A stretch of DNA of 64,000 nt. Source: Hydractinia symbiolongicarpus. Its lineage: Eukaryota > Cnidaria > Hydrozoa > Anthoathecata > Hydractiniidae. This document shows positions 24,818 to 36,800 of this stretch, in pieces; the stretch's first letter is position 1; each line of letters starts with the position of its first letter. Below the pieces are notes generated by a model, which saw only the letters and a program-made list of their open reading frames with translations, did not search any database and was not told the origin of the DNA. The stretch is from the NCBI RefSeq assembly GCF_029227915.1, contig NC_079875.1, positions 32,119,501-32,183,500 of the forward strand. The letters run 5' to 3'. A program made the position numbers and the translations under genes.

Positions 24818-25517
24818 AGTTATGTGGCGAGCGGAAATGCCAGATCGTCGCAAGAGCTGTTTTTTTTAGATAATCACGCAATTAGGACGGTATACGCCAG
24901 CTGTAAAATAGCCGAATGTCCAGAATCTCTTTTTCTTGCTGACTATGAATTAGATAACAATTGGCGTGCACGGAGAAAGATTCATGAAAAAATTAAAACC
25001 AACCAATAGAACGGAATTTTCATCTGAATTGCTCATATTTAAAAATAATTAATTGTATTTCTTAAAATTTTCATTCCAAATTTATTTACGGAAATTGTTT
25101 AGCATTCTGAGATCTGGTCTCGCATCTGTAAATATAAAATGGAACAATTTTGCTCATAATCACATATTTACAAATTCAAAACTGACATGTCCATGTCAAG
25201 CTTAATTACTAACATCTAATAATTTATGGATATCTTTATGACAAACTAACTGATTCAATTTTTAAATTAGCTATATACGAAACGTTAATTTTGGGTAAAA
25301 TGTTAGTAAATATAGGGTAAAATAATAGACATAAACATTGGAATAAGTAATCGACTAGCTGACTTTTGGATCATTTTTCAGTTGTAACACAATATATTTT
25401 TGATTAAGCCATTGTTGAATAAATTAGTAGTAGTGTTACCATTTTCAGCAACATGTTATAAATTAGAGAAAAACTCACTGCAAAAGAGGAAAGCCAGGGA
25501 ACGGTGTTTAAAAATTT

Positions 25518-25935
25518 CTCATCTATCATTACCCCGCCCCATGTTCCAAATCGTCAGCGCCTACCCAATCCATAAATTCCATCTATACCCCTGTCTTTAT
25601 GTTCTACGTCCACTTTATCTGTTATGTTATGTACGTCTAATTGTTTGTCTATACCGTGTGTGTATCATTGTCCTCATCTACGTTATGTCCGTGTTCATCC
25701 TCCCCACACAATCCGCCATTCCTTTGTCAACATCCTAATTCATCACCATAGTCACCCGTCCCACCACGAATCCACCCGCCAAACCAATCAACACCAATTC
25801 CTTCTAAACACCGTTACCCCCGCCTATCATTCCATACTCCTACTCCATGAACACCTTCCGGCTCATTAACACCATTACGCCCACCGACACTACCACACCC
25901 TTTCGTTTTAATCGTCGTCCTGCCCTTTAAAGCCC
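25518..25935 (+). other. Strongly G-poor, C-rich segment
   Basis: In 25741-25860 I count 8 G and 55 C in 120 bases, against a balanced AT-rich background. The frames contain stops. Part of it (about 25836-25985) is a diverged copy of the core of the terminal-inverted-repeat element at 27553-27881. The strand skew suggests a retroelement remnant, but no coding domain confirms it. Confidence 0.5.
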
Positions 25936-25999
25936 ATTCAAGTCTCTGATCAGTTTGATCAGAGAGTGAGTTAGTAAGCTTTTGAAGGATAAATACTAT

Positions 26000-27552
26000 T
26001 TTACAATTACTAAGAAGTAGTGGTTTATACTTTCTTCGTTTTAACATTGAATGATACGTTTTACTAATGCCACCAACTTGAGAGGGAGTAAAGCCGTTAC
26101 ATACAGCTGTGTACTGCAGCATAAATGTTTTGCTTTTGTTAGAACAAAAACAGAAAGCTGTTGTACTCTCCGGATAAAAACTTCAGGAGGAAAACAATCC
26201 ATGAAACGTGACGCTTAGTTAAGATGTTGTTGGTGTATTATCTATGTGTTTGTAAATTTTCGAAGCAAGGTAAAATGAAATCGGTTTTGCTTTCTTCTGT
26301 ATAATCTTTCGAAATAAGCTCCACGCGCAGATAATAAAGATCGGATACAAAAAGGCATGCGTTAATACAAGTGTCATGAGTAACTCCTGAATTTTTACAG
26401 AAATTTATTTGTAAAAATAAAATAAAAATATAATCGGGTCGTTTTTGATATAACGGGTTAACAAGATACTGTTAACTACTAACTGTGTGTAGAACATACT
26501 GTTTACCTGTCCTAGGGTGCTCCACCTGAATGTGTGGGACAGTTTACGGCTCTAACTTCCTCTGCTTGTTTTAATGCCACACACGTGGAGGTGCCTGACA
26601 TCGTCTTCCGTGTGGGTAACTCAATCGGATCCATTATTTTGATCACTGTTCTAGCTCTACACAATAGATGACAAACATCTTTCATTAAGTGCGAAAGGTC
26701 AGATTAGAATCAAAATCATATTCGAAGCATTATTTGATGGTAAACGGAGAAAGGATTTGTTTTACGATTGAAGAGTGGCTGTGTATCAGATGAAGGTATC
26801 CTCATTTTTACTATGGTTACATTAACCCCAACTAGCAAAATAGAAGAATAAAATTATTAAAGTTTGTTATTTATTTTTTAATACTTGATATTAATATTTG
26901 TGCAGTCCGCGCATCAAGCAATTTTTATTTAATTTTCACCGGACTTTTAACTGCAAAAAGACACACGAAGCAACTCGAACACCGTTATCTCGATTACTCA
27001 AGTTCATGGATGCTGTTCTTGAAATTTAATCACTATAAGAAATAAAATTGCACAATCATTATGCAGAATGAAAACATTTTTATTCGTCAATCACCATAAG
27101 AAACAAGTCGTGATACAACAGTAATTTCTTCTCACCTTAAAAACTCTTTAAAACTGTGAAGCATCCATGAACAGAAAAACCATCGGTTTAATGTAGATAA
27201 AATTTGTGTTTGAAAAAAAAAAACGCGCGGACTTCATCATACAAACGTTCTTTTTTTTGTAAAATTTTCTACAAAATGACCACTGCTGTTATTTCTATTT
27301 GTTTCCATGTTGTTTAGACTGAAACGTAAGTGACTTAAACTTTTTAGCAATATGGACGTCACCATAGTATACTTTTTTCCACTTGTTTTTAACTTAAGGC
27401 AGAAAATTGTGCTATATAATGAGTGAGCATATTAAATCAGCTACTGGGTAAAATAGTATACGAGCATGTTAGTAGTGCAAAACGACGGTAGAGGCACTTT
27501 GGGTACATTTTAAATAAAAAAGGTTTTGGGTCTTGAACTGAACTGAAGTGAA
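26000..27552. other. No gene seen
   Basis: AT-rich sequence with short frames only on both strands. No repeat, tRNA or splice-bounded coding segment could be supported. Confidence 0.45.
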
Positions 27553-27881
27553 ATTTACACTTAATGATGCACGCAAATGTGGGAGTGGTTAGTAGTCAGG
27601 AGATAGCAGTGGGTGGACTTACGAAAGAGAGGATTTTCGTTAACAGCCCGCTTATCATTTCATACTCCTACTCCATCAACACCTTCCGGCTCATTAACAC
27701 CATTACTCCCACTACCACACCCTTTCGTTTCAATCGTCGTCCTGCCCTTTATAGCCGTTCCATTGACACCCCTCCATAGCCATCTCCCATTTAAGTTTCT
27801 GATCAGTTTGATCAGAGAGTGAGTTAGTAAACTTCTGACTACTAACCACTCCCATATTTGCGTGCATCATTAAGTGTAAAT
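27553..27881. mobile_element. 329-bp element with about 47-bp terminal inverted repeats
   Basis: ATTTACACTTAATGATGCAC... from 27553 is matched by its complement ending at 27881 over about 47 bp with one mismatch (the arms include GGGAGTGGTTAGTAGTC). The interior is C-rich and shared with 25836-25985, including the palindrome CTGATCAGTTTGATCAG and the tail GAGAGTGAGTTAGTAA. No coding capacity. A clear target duplication was not visible. Confidence 0.75.
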
Positions 27882-28179
27882 GCGGGTTACAATCAATCAG
27901 TAGCATAGCGTACTACACCACATGTGGTATCAGTGGTCCTACTTAATTTTTTTTGGTCATTGGTGGCGCAGCATACCATATAAAATCCCGGTAAATTGCA
28001 GACAAATGGACGTGAAGTAACACCTAAAATCTATCCCTTATAGTGGCGCACCGCGTGTCAGCAGGTGTGACACAATACCGTACGATTTTCCATGACTCCC
28101 ACAGTTACAAGGTTACCTTCATTTACAGCTTACGCATAGTGCGTCGAAACTTGTTACCAGGCGACCTAAGTTTAAAATA

Positions 28180-28503
28180 AACTTTCCCAATAGTACTTAA
28201 AGGGAAGAAATGACACCAAAAAGATAATGTAAAAAACAATGTGCTCGTATAAATTTCTAGAGCAAAGATTTCATGGTATTAAAAAAAATTTTACTCGGAG
28301 TTTTAAAATAAATGCACTCCTGTTCTAGTTTTTTTCGAGCGTTAGAAAGTTTGCAAAAGTACGGAGGAAGAAAATGGTTTCAGGTGACAAGTTTAAAATA
28401 TAGTTTCCCAATACTTAAGGAGAAGAAATAACATTAAAACGATAATGTAGAAAACAATGTGCTCGTATAAATTTCTAGAGCAAAGATTTCATGGTATTAA
28501 AAC
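28180..28503. repeat. Direct duplication of about 110 bp
   Basis: About 28180-28283 and 28395-28500 share AACAATGTGCTCGTATAAAT followed by TTCTAGAGCAAAGATTTCATGG and similar flanks. A 24-bp stretch including TAAATGCACTCCTG also occurs twice, at about 28300-28325 and 28900-28925. This rearranged zone is the inner end of the right arm. Confidence 0.7.
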
Positions 28504-29053
28504 ACTATTACTGTTTTTTTTTTTGAAAAATTGTGTATATGCTTTTACTCATAGCTGGATGTCTAATCATATAAAACGGAAATGATATTGTACGTAGAAG
28601 CAATTGAGAACAAATGCTTTCAAATTCCATATCAACAAGTTTTTCAGAAAGTTTGTATCGAATTTTTATTTGAAACCATATAGAATCTAATAGGCTGCGA
28701 ATGCATGCTGGATCTTAAGTATTGTTTTATATAATGTTATAGTAATAAAAATGCTTTTTATAGAAACGTTTCATACGAGAGCGTTTAAACAGTAAAATGT
28801 GTGAGATGCTAACGTATTGTTTGCAATAAGACGGGAATTCTTCTAAAACTTGGGCCTTGGTGCAACGTTTTACATGCGGAAATGGTCAGAAGGAGCCGGA
28901 GTTTTAAAATAAATGCACTCCTGAAATTTACACACGCAAGTATAAAGCATATACTTTAAATGTTAACGCATATGTAAGCTTTGCAGTTTGGCGGGCGCGT
29001 AAGGGTTCATAGCATGCAATATGTAATATATAAAAAAGTAGAAAATCACATAC

Positions 29054-29927
29054 AGCAATCCAGATTCCAACCTCTACTGTGTTTCCACAGTTGCTCTTTC
29101 CACCTTTATAATGCTGATAAACCAAACTAAAAAAGTGATTTGGAAGTTTTAACGTACAAAAATTGTAAAATTGTTCGAATTGTAAAAATTCGACTTACCA
29201 TCGTTCAGTTTGACAAATTTTCTTTACTTGCTTCTGAAGTTTCTTTTGTCATTCTATAAATAAATTAAAGACAGATCCAGCTTTCTTTGGATCAGGTAAA
29301 TGAAAAAATAAATAATAAATCAGTAAAAACGCAACTTACCATGGCGTACTACAAACTTCCACCCAGCCAATGTTATTTTTTTCATTTTTTTTAGAAATCC
29401 TTCTCTCTCGCTCAACATGGCTTATCTCGACAAGGCGTAGAATTAAATCGTTTTGGTTAATTAATTTCATTTCTTACAATGTCGTGGGATATTAGTAATG
29501 GCATGGACTCCCTACACAAAAATGATACAATGTCATTATTAATTCATTGCTGGGCAGTTATAGTAAACACAAAAAGTCATTAAACTAAAAACTTACGCTT
29601 GGGGAATATGTTTTTAAATTATGAAGAAAAATAGAAATTTTATAACGGAGGAAGTCGTGCGAAGTAAAAATTGTAAAACTGCGAGAAACGTACGCTTAAG
29701 GATAACCTTTCTCTCATCATAGCACTTTTAAATCATAATGCGATAATTATACAAATCACGCGGAAATAAAAATTGCGCCTTAAAGATTTTCGCCATCAGC
29801 AATATTCTGAAGAAGTACTGAACTTTGAAGTGCACCTTAAAACCGAGTAATATAGCGGGATCAACATCACTAAAGTTCCAATCTCGATTATTACTGTAAC
29901 TTTGAAAGCTAACTTTAATCATTTTCT
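29054..29927 (-). CDS. Exon-like blocks of an unrecognised gene, right-arm copy
   Basis: The mirror blocks are 29927-29836 (92 nt), 29511-29478 (34 nt, identical to the left), 29418-29340 (79 nt, starts MLSEREGFLKK) and 29126-29054 (73 nt, VYQHYKGGKSNCGNTVEVG). Lengths equal those in the left arm, the splice-site dinucleotides are kept, and most changes leave the frame open, which argues for real exons. The block between 29418 and 29126 differs most; its counterpart carries an in-frame TAA in one frame. Function unknown. Confidence 0.45.
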
Positions 29928-30759
29928 CTGGAAAACATCATGAGGAAGAGGGCATTTATCAACAAAAGACAAATCGATCCAAAACCACTTTCAGCGAAAA
30001 AAAAGGAAACAATGTTCAGTTATAAAACACGAAGTAAAAACAATATGCTTAAGGAAGGGGCAACGCCTTTAGGCTTGATGGATGAGAAAAGCGCAAAGTT
30101 CAATTCATGCAGCTGATGTTGAAGATGAAATTACATCATGACAGTGAGTAGTTAAGGTAGGGAAAATTACGAATTTTTTTCAGTCAAAATACTGACCGTG
30201 CTTTTTTATTGGTTACTTTCATTATTACGTGGACAATCCTTTTTTAAGCGTAAATAGCCTCACTCACCCGAATAAATATAATTATTTCTTGCATTATTAA
30301 AGAGGGTAAGGTGTGGCATTTCCGGCTTTGTGCACATGGGTTGATTGTAATTGGATGTTTACTATGAGATGGATTTGAATTTTAGGGACTTGCTCAAACA
30401 TTTTTTGCATCTAAGCTATTGCTTTAGAAGAAACTAAATTGATATCCTCGAAACAAACTTAGTTAACTAGCTAAACACAAAGTTGCTAGTGGAGTATAAA
30501 AACATGGAGAGAAAGACAGGTAAAAGGGCGCATAAAAAAGTGAAAATCCTTTCTATTTCTATTTACGCCTCATTTTGCGCGCTCGTAAAAGTACATATTC
30601 GCCCCTTTTATGACGTCCGTAAATGTCATTAACGTTTGCAAGGTGGTGGGTGTTACACCAAATTTCTTGAGTAGCGGAATTTAGGCCGGGGTAAGAAGGA
30701 TCGATAAGGTAATTTTAGTGCATGATCAATTATTACGGCAGCTGACTACGCGGATGCTT

Positions 30760-32349
30760 GTTAGCTATTAAAATAATAAAACCTTTTTTATCAAAAATGA
30801 TTTTTTTTTTCATGGCCGATCGACCGAACGAACCTCTTCAGAACTCTCGAAAAGGAGCAAAACTAAACATTTTTTATGTGCCCCTAATGCCCCTACACTT
30901 TTTAGTCATATATACATATATACATACTACATACTACCTTAGCAATGATGTGTTTTTTAAAAAAAGAAAATGTCGAATGTCGTATTGGGCATTTAACATT
31001 TGAAACTTTATATATGTAAAACTGCCACGTCTTATGTAGGAAGGCTACCATACAAGTGTATAGCCGACAAGCGTGGAAAGTTTGGTAAGGACATCTATAC
31101 TCTAGATACCCTCTATTTGTCGGCGATCCGTTACAATGTCGTCACTCAGAAAATAAATATCAACATGTTGTTTGCGTTCAAATTCTAAGCATTTGTTATT
31201 AAATGAGTAATAAAGATTACGCATAAGTTCCTTGTCTGATTAAATTAGTAAGTGTCTGTTTGCTCAAACAATGGATGCTTAGATTGATGGATGCTTAGAT
31301 TGGAATCGAAAAATCTATTTTGAAGGAATTATGCAATTAAAATATTCAGTCAAGAGTTTTAAAAACAAGAAGTGCTCTATTGTCTCATTGTACGTGTTAA
31401 TATTCCAACGCCAGGACTTGAAACTCTCAGTTAGTTCAGGTAACTCATTAAAACTTCTTAATGGCGTAAATATTATGCATGCATATACTGTCCTTTTTTG
31501 CTTTGACAGCTACAGTAGAGAAATGAGAAATGCATTCTCAAATGGAATTGGAATTGCAACCAATGAGTCGGTGCTTCACTTTTAGCGTAAATAATAAGTT
31601 GTGTCGATTCAAACATGGTATAAATATTCGCAGGTACTTAAGTCTGTTCCAACTGGACTTTTATGTGCTCTTAACCGTTGGAAGCCGGACTTGTTTTGTC
31701 ATTGTTTCTTCAAATAATTCCAAGAAAACGTTTTTGGTAATGCCGCATATCTTTATAACGGAGTAATTCCATTAAATGTGATAAAAGATTTTGGTTTAAA
31801 ACTTTGAATTAAAGGAATATAAACAGTTGGGTCGATTGATTGATGACATCATGTTGTTGCTGATGTCACCATTTTTTTTTACTTACGTCATGAAATTTGT
31901 CAAATTTACATTTATCAAATTTCAAATGTTTTTAATTTTTCTCTTCACTTAGAGGAAATAAAATAAATTAGAGAAAAATACCAAATAAACTAGAAAATAT
32001 ATATCACTAATTAGAAACTTACCTTCGGTACGGAGACCCTGTGTGTATGTTATAAAAGGTGGATTTGTTCATTTTCCTTTGATGTAGCCAAAAATAATAC
32101 ATATTTTTTACAAAAACAACAAAAAATTCTAACAAGGCTGATTATTAATTCTAATCTTCTAATGTTTTCAACCTTAAATCCCAGCCTTACATTCTTATTA
32201 AGCATATTCTTATAAAAGAAAAAAAAAAGCATGTACTTCTTTTTCCCACAAAAAAGCCGCGAGTTTTTGTGTATTTACATTTTTATTTGTTGGAAGACCA
32301 AAGCAGCCTCAGAGTTTTGAAATTCAGGAAGTGGGATGCTGAGAGTAGC
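30760..32349. other. Right-arm-specific segment, no gene supported
   Basis: Several frames of 60-84 codons exist (for example 31331-31585 plus), but they have no splice context, no recognisable motif and no left-arm match. The segment ends at the 44-bp palindrome. Confidence 0.4.
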
Positions 32350-32393
32350 TTGCTTGCTATATATACATTTGCAAATGTATATATAGCAAGCAA
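32350..32393. repeat. Perfect 44-bp palindrome
   Basis: TTGCTTGCTATATATACATT followed by TG is mirrored exactly by the next 22 bases with no spacer. Homology to the left arm resumes 6-7 bp beyond its end, at TTCAAGATCAGAG, so the palindrome marks the edge of a right-arm-specific insertion. Confidence 0.9.
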
Positions 32394-32986
32394 CCTATTT
32401 CAAGATCAGAGAAAGAGAAAAAGGAGGCTAGCTTTGACTTGATTGCCGAATTTCATTATCGAGGAAACAATAAGCAAGTCAAACCTTGTAAACAAAATGT
32501 TCCTGCTCAACGCTTAGGATTTTGGAAGAATACACGAGTTCAAAGCTGGTTTAAGGCAGGTCTCCTTCTGGGCCAAATGCCTCATAGTCCTCAACATGTT
32601 GTATTGCCAGGTGAAGGTAAACGTCTGAAGTAAAATTCATTTTTGAACTTTCACCGGGAACATTCTCTGTAAATTCAAAATGATTGGGCGGTTGCTACTG
32701 CAATGACGGGTAAAAATGAGTTGCAAACTGTGTTTTTGTTTCAGCTAAAGTTATATTTTAAACAATACATTGCAACTGAAACTGTGGCCGCCTTACTAGA
32801 TTCACGACATACTCCATACCTGTACTAAAACGCTTAACCTGAATATTTGACACTGTTTGCAGTTCGTATTAGGCACTGCACTGGGTGTTCAACAGCAGGC
32901 CGCACAGTTACTTGTGGCTAAACACAGCTTTTCTAAACACGGCGTTTCAACTACGGGTTTAATGTCCCGACTAGCTCTCTATCGCT

Positions 32987-33215
32987 ACGAAAAATCGCAA
33001 ATACAGGAGAAAGTTGTCTGATTTAAATGCCTCCTTTATCAATTTTTGCGGTTAAAATTTATAGAACCTGACACGTTGTTGACCCTAAAGAACAATTGCC
33101 CCGTATCAATACGAAAATTCGCAATTATATGAGACAGTCGTCTCTTTTAAAATCCTCGTTTATCAATTCTACGGCTAAAATATATAGAACCTCAGACGTT
33201 GTTGACCCTCAAACC
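32987..33215 (-). repeat. Two diverged satellite monomers in the right arm
   Basis: The sequence contains ACGAAAAATCGCAAATACAG, CCTTTATCAATTTTTGCGG and ATATATAGAACCTCAGACG, which are the landmarks of the 124-bp satellite in minus orientation, for about 1.8 copies. The left arm at about 6270-6300 keeps only a stub (AACAACGATTTTTCGTATTG). They lie 600-800 bp upstream of the right TRIM-like gene. Confidence 0.8.
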
Positions 33216-33823
33216 TGTCCCCCCTAAGTCCAACTTTATTACAGCCGAATTTTAATCGAGAATTTAAAATATTATACCAATTATAACGCCTTTTAATGTG
33301 TTCTATAATGGACTGTCGAAGAGTGTCAACAAATATTCTTGACCAACAGAAGAAATCTTAGATTAAGGCATATTAAACAAAAGTCAATTGAAGTAATACT
33401 GGTAACAAAAACAATATGTCTGCCTGGAAGTGTCAGGAATTCTATGATTTTACTCAAAAACTATAGGATAACTAAGATTTAAAAAAATAACAAATAACGG
33501 AGTGTCTCTTAACTCCTACGATGAAGAGCTTCTAAAAGCAAATACGAGCTATGGCAACAAAATAGGTTATTGTTTCACTGTTTAATTAAATATTTATAGC
33601 GTGTGTCATTTGTGGTAAGTTGATTGGGTATTGTGAATTGGGTATTGAAAAAAAAAAAGTTAGAATATTTCTGTTAAATAATTTTAAAAATAATTCCAAG
33701 ACAGATTTTACGTAAAAGGTAATATCTTACGACTTATATACTGAACAATCTCACTCAACATGAATAAAAAAAATACTTAAAATATTTTACTTTTCAGAAC
33801 AATTTTCAAATTTCTGAAATAAA

Positions 33824-36800
33824 ATGGCTTTATCAAAAGTTGAGCTTGCTGCGATGTTGGAATGCAAGATTTGTTTAGACACCTATCATGAGCCTAAACA
33901 ACTGAACTGCGGGCACACTTATTGCCAAGATTGTCTAGATGGTATTTTAGTGTTTAAGGAAGATGGAAGTGCTGCACTGCCTTGTCCAGTCAGATGTACT
34001 AAAAAGACAACAATAACTCTGGAACAAACAACATCCTCGTTAGTGAAGGTGTTCACATTAACTGGCATTTCGGACAAAGTGTAAGTTAATTCTATGTACA
34101 TAATACTGAAAAACGCTCATTTAGTACTTTTCTTAGTAATTTTCGGAATGTTTATTTTAGAAAAACGCGCATGGAAATAAAACTTAAATAATTTTGTGAA
34201 AAAGTTTTTAGTTTCAAACATTTCAGTTACCTATACGCAAATGTGGTTTGGATGTGAACAAAAATAATACAATTACAAATCTAAAAGTTCTTCATAAAAG
34301 AATAACAAATAGAGGGAAATTATATTTTTAAGCAGACATTTTATATCAAATATTTATAATTTATCGTAATTAACAAGTGTTTAAAATATAAGAACAAAGT
34401 AAGAACAACAGCGGCTCATGGTCGTCATAAAAATTGTATAGCATATGTCAAGAAACTCACTATAATGGAATATGAGGATATATAATTTGGTTATATAGAA
34501 TGTTTTTGTAAAAAAAAATTATTACTACTTTATCCACAGGTCACCTGGTAAAAATGTTAAATCTTTATGTCAGCAAAGTAAAGAATGTAAGCAGATAATC
34601 AGCTATTCCTGTGCAACATGCAGTTTAAAGATCTGTGAGAAATGTCAAAACCTTCATTCTTGTTCCAACAAATCATATATCAATGTCATTTTCAATCAAA
34701 AATTGCAAGAACTCCAACCATTGTGTAAGCAACATGGCTCACTTGCAAAATTTGTCTGTATTGATTGTGAAAATTTGTTAACATGTGTATATTGCGCACA
34801 CAGACAACATAAGAATCACAGAATAAAAACGATTGATGATTTTGGACTGGGAGCCAAAAATTGGTTCCAAGCGTTTATCAGCTCATTCGATGAAACAAAA
34901 GTGGTGCTGGAAAAGTTAACAAGAAAATACAGTGACGCTCTAACAAATTTGGAGAAAGAAAGGGAAGTATTTGTTCAAAAATTAAAAGAAAGAAAGTTAA
35001 AACGACTAGAAGAATATCTCAAAATGTTAAATAAAGAAAAAGAAGATCTATTGCGGATATTCGATGAGAAATCTGAAGAATTTAAAGCAAAATTGACTTG
35101 TGATGGTTTTGTCGACAATAAGAAAGTACAAGAATTTGCAAATTACGTTCAAGCTTTTAATTTAAAATCTCATTTTGAGTTAGTTACAGAAAAGTTGGAA
35201 ATTGAACGACAACTTCGCAGGCTATCCTCGTTTCCAAGAACTATCCCAACATTCAATTCACACCTTCATCAATTGAACAAAGCGGATATTTCGTCAAATC
35301 CGTTGGGCAAAATAAATATTTCAATAGATCACGTCACCACTGTTGATGTAGACCCCAATGAATGTTCTGTTTATAGAAACTTCATTGATGAAGATGAAAC
35401 CCAACCAAACTATTCACAATTAACAACTGATCTAATGAACTTAGTTGAAAGTCTGAAAAGTGAGTTTTTCATTTTATTGATTAAAGATCTAACATAAATT
35501 GTGTGAATTTTAAAAAATTGTTATTGTATTTTATAGAGTACGAGAAACCAATTGTAAATCCTCGTTCTGGAAAACAGCAACAGAAGTAAGTATATTTAAA
35601 TCCGCAAAGAGTTATGTGCTACTTGACACCATTAATACACATCACCATATTGATCAGAATCAGAATTTGTTGTCATTGAACTATTTTAAATGATTGATAT
35701 ATCATTACAACTGCTTCAATATTTGTCACGTACAATTAAAATATTTCTACAACCTGTTTGTTAAATGCTTGTACAGATTGATAAAGATTAAAAAATAGTA
35801 GCAATGTAATTAAACGGTGTTTTTATTTAGTAATGCAAAGCCAAAAGGTTTCCAGCTTGTTAAGAAGAGTTACTCTTTTGAAGGTATGAAGCTTTTTATG
35901 TGGTGGAGATAGGTTAATTTTTCTCGATACACAGTAATTGTGGTATTGCTAAAAGACTAACTAAAACAGGTTGTATATGTAATAACGAGAGCACAAGTAT
36001 TACTCCAATACTATGAACTCCAAGTACTCATCATCTTTGAAAGTATTTTGTTGTTGCTATGTATTGCGCATAGTACTGTTCTATTCTGTTCGCTAGGCTT
36101 TGGAAAAACTTTCTCACCAAAACTTAAACTATTTTAAGATAAAACCGATATCCTGAAAGAGATTTTAGGCGAGAAAGACTGGGGCTAGTTCTCCTGCATT
36201 ACGCCGAAATTTGACTATTTGTAGTTGTTTGATGATTAACAGTACTTTCAATCCCATTTGTAATCACTTGTAGTTTTCCGTAATACTATTATTCCAATTT
36301 TCACCACTTGTAACAAAATCCATATTCGTTTTTTTCACTCTTTCCCACGCGCTCCATAAATATTCATACTCGCTAACCCAATCAAAGTCAGTTTTTGTAC
36401 TTCTGTTTTTATCCTTAACAACTAATCGTATCACTCATGACTTAAAAAATAAAAAATAAATTAAAAATTATTTGAGAATCCATATAAAACTCCCGCACTG
36501 GATAACTCTAACTAATGATAATTTCTCACTAAATAATCCCCCTGCCCTTCTAGACAATGACTCCTGGCTAATTTCTACTGAATACATGCCCTACGAAGCG
36601 ACTTCCACGCTTTTTTTACCACAATAATTTTATAAGAACAGGAGCATTTTCTTTCTGGCAAATACGAATAACAAAAAAACAACTTTAGGTTCAAATCGTT
36701 GTTTCTAAAACTAAGAACAACCTGATTTTTGTCGTCAAGTAAGAACAATCCAGCATAGAATTTCTCTTGACTCTCAATGACTTTCTCCCAGAACTTTACG

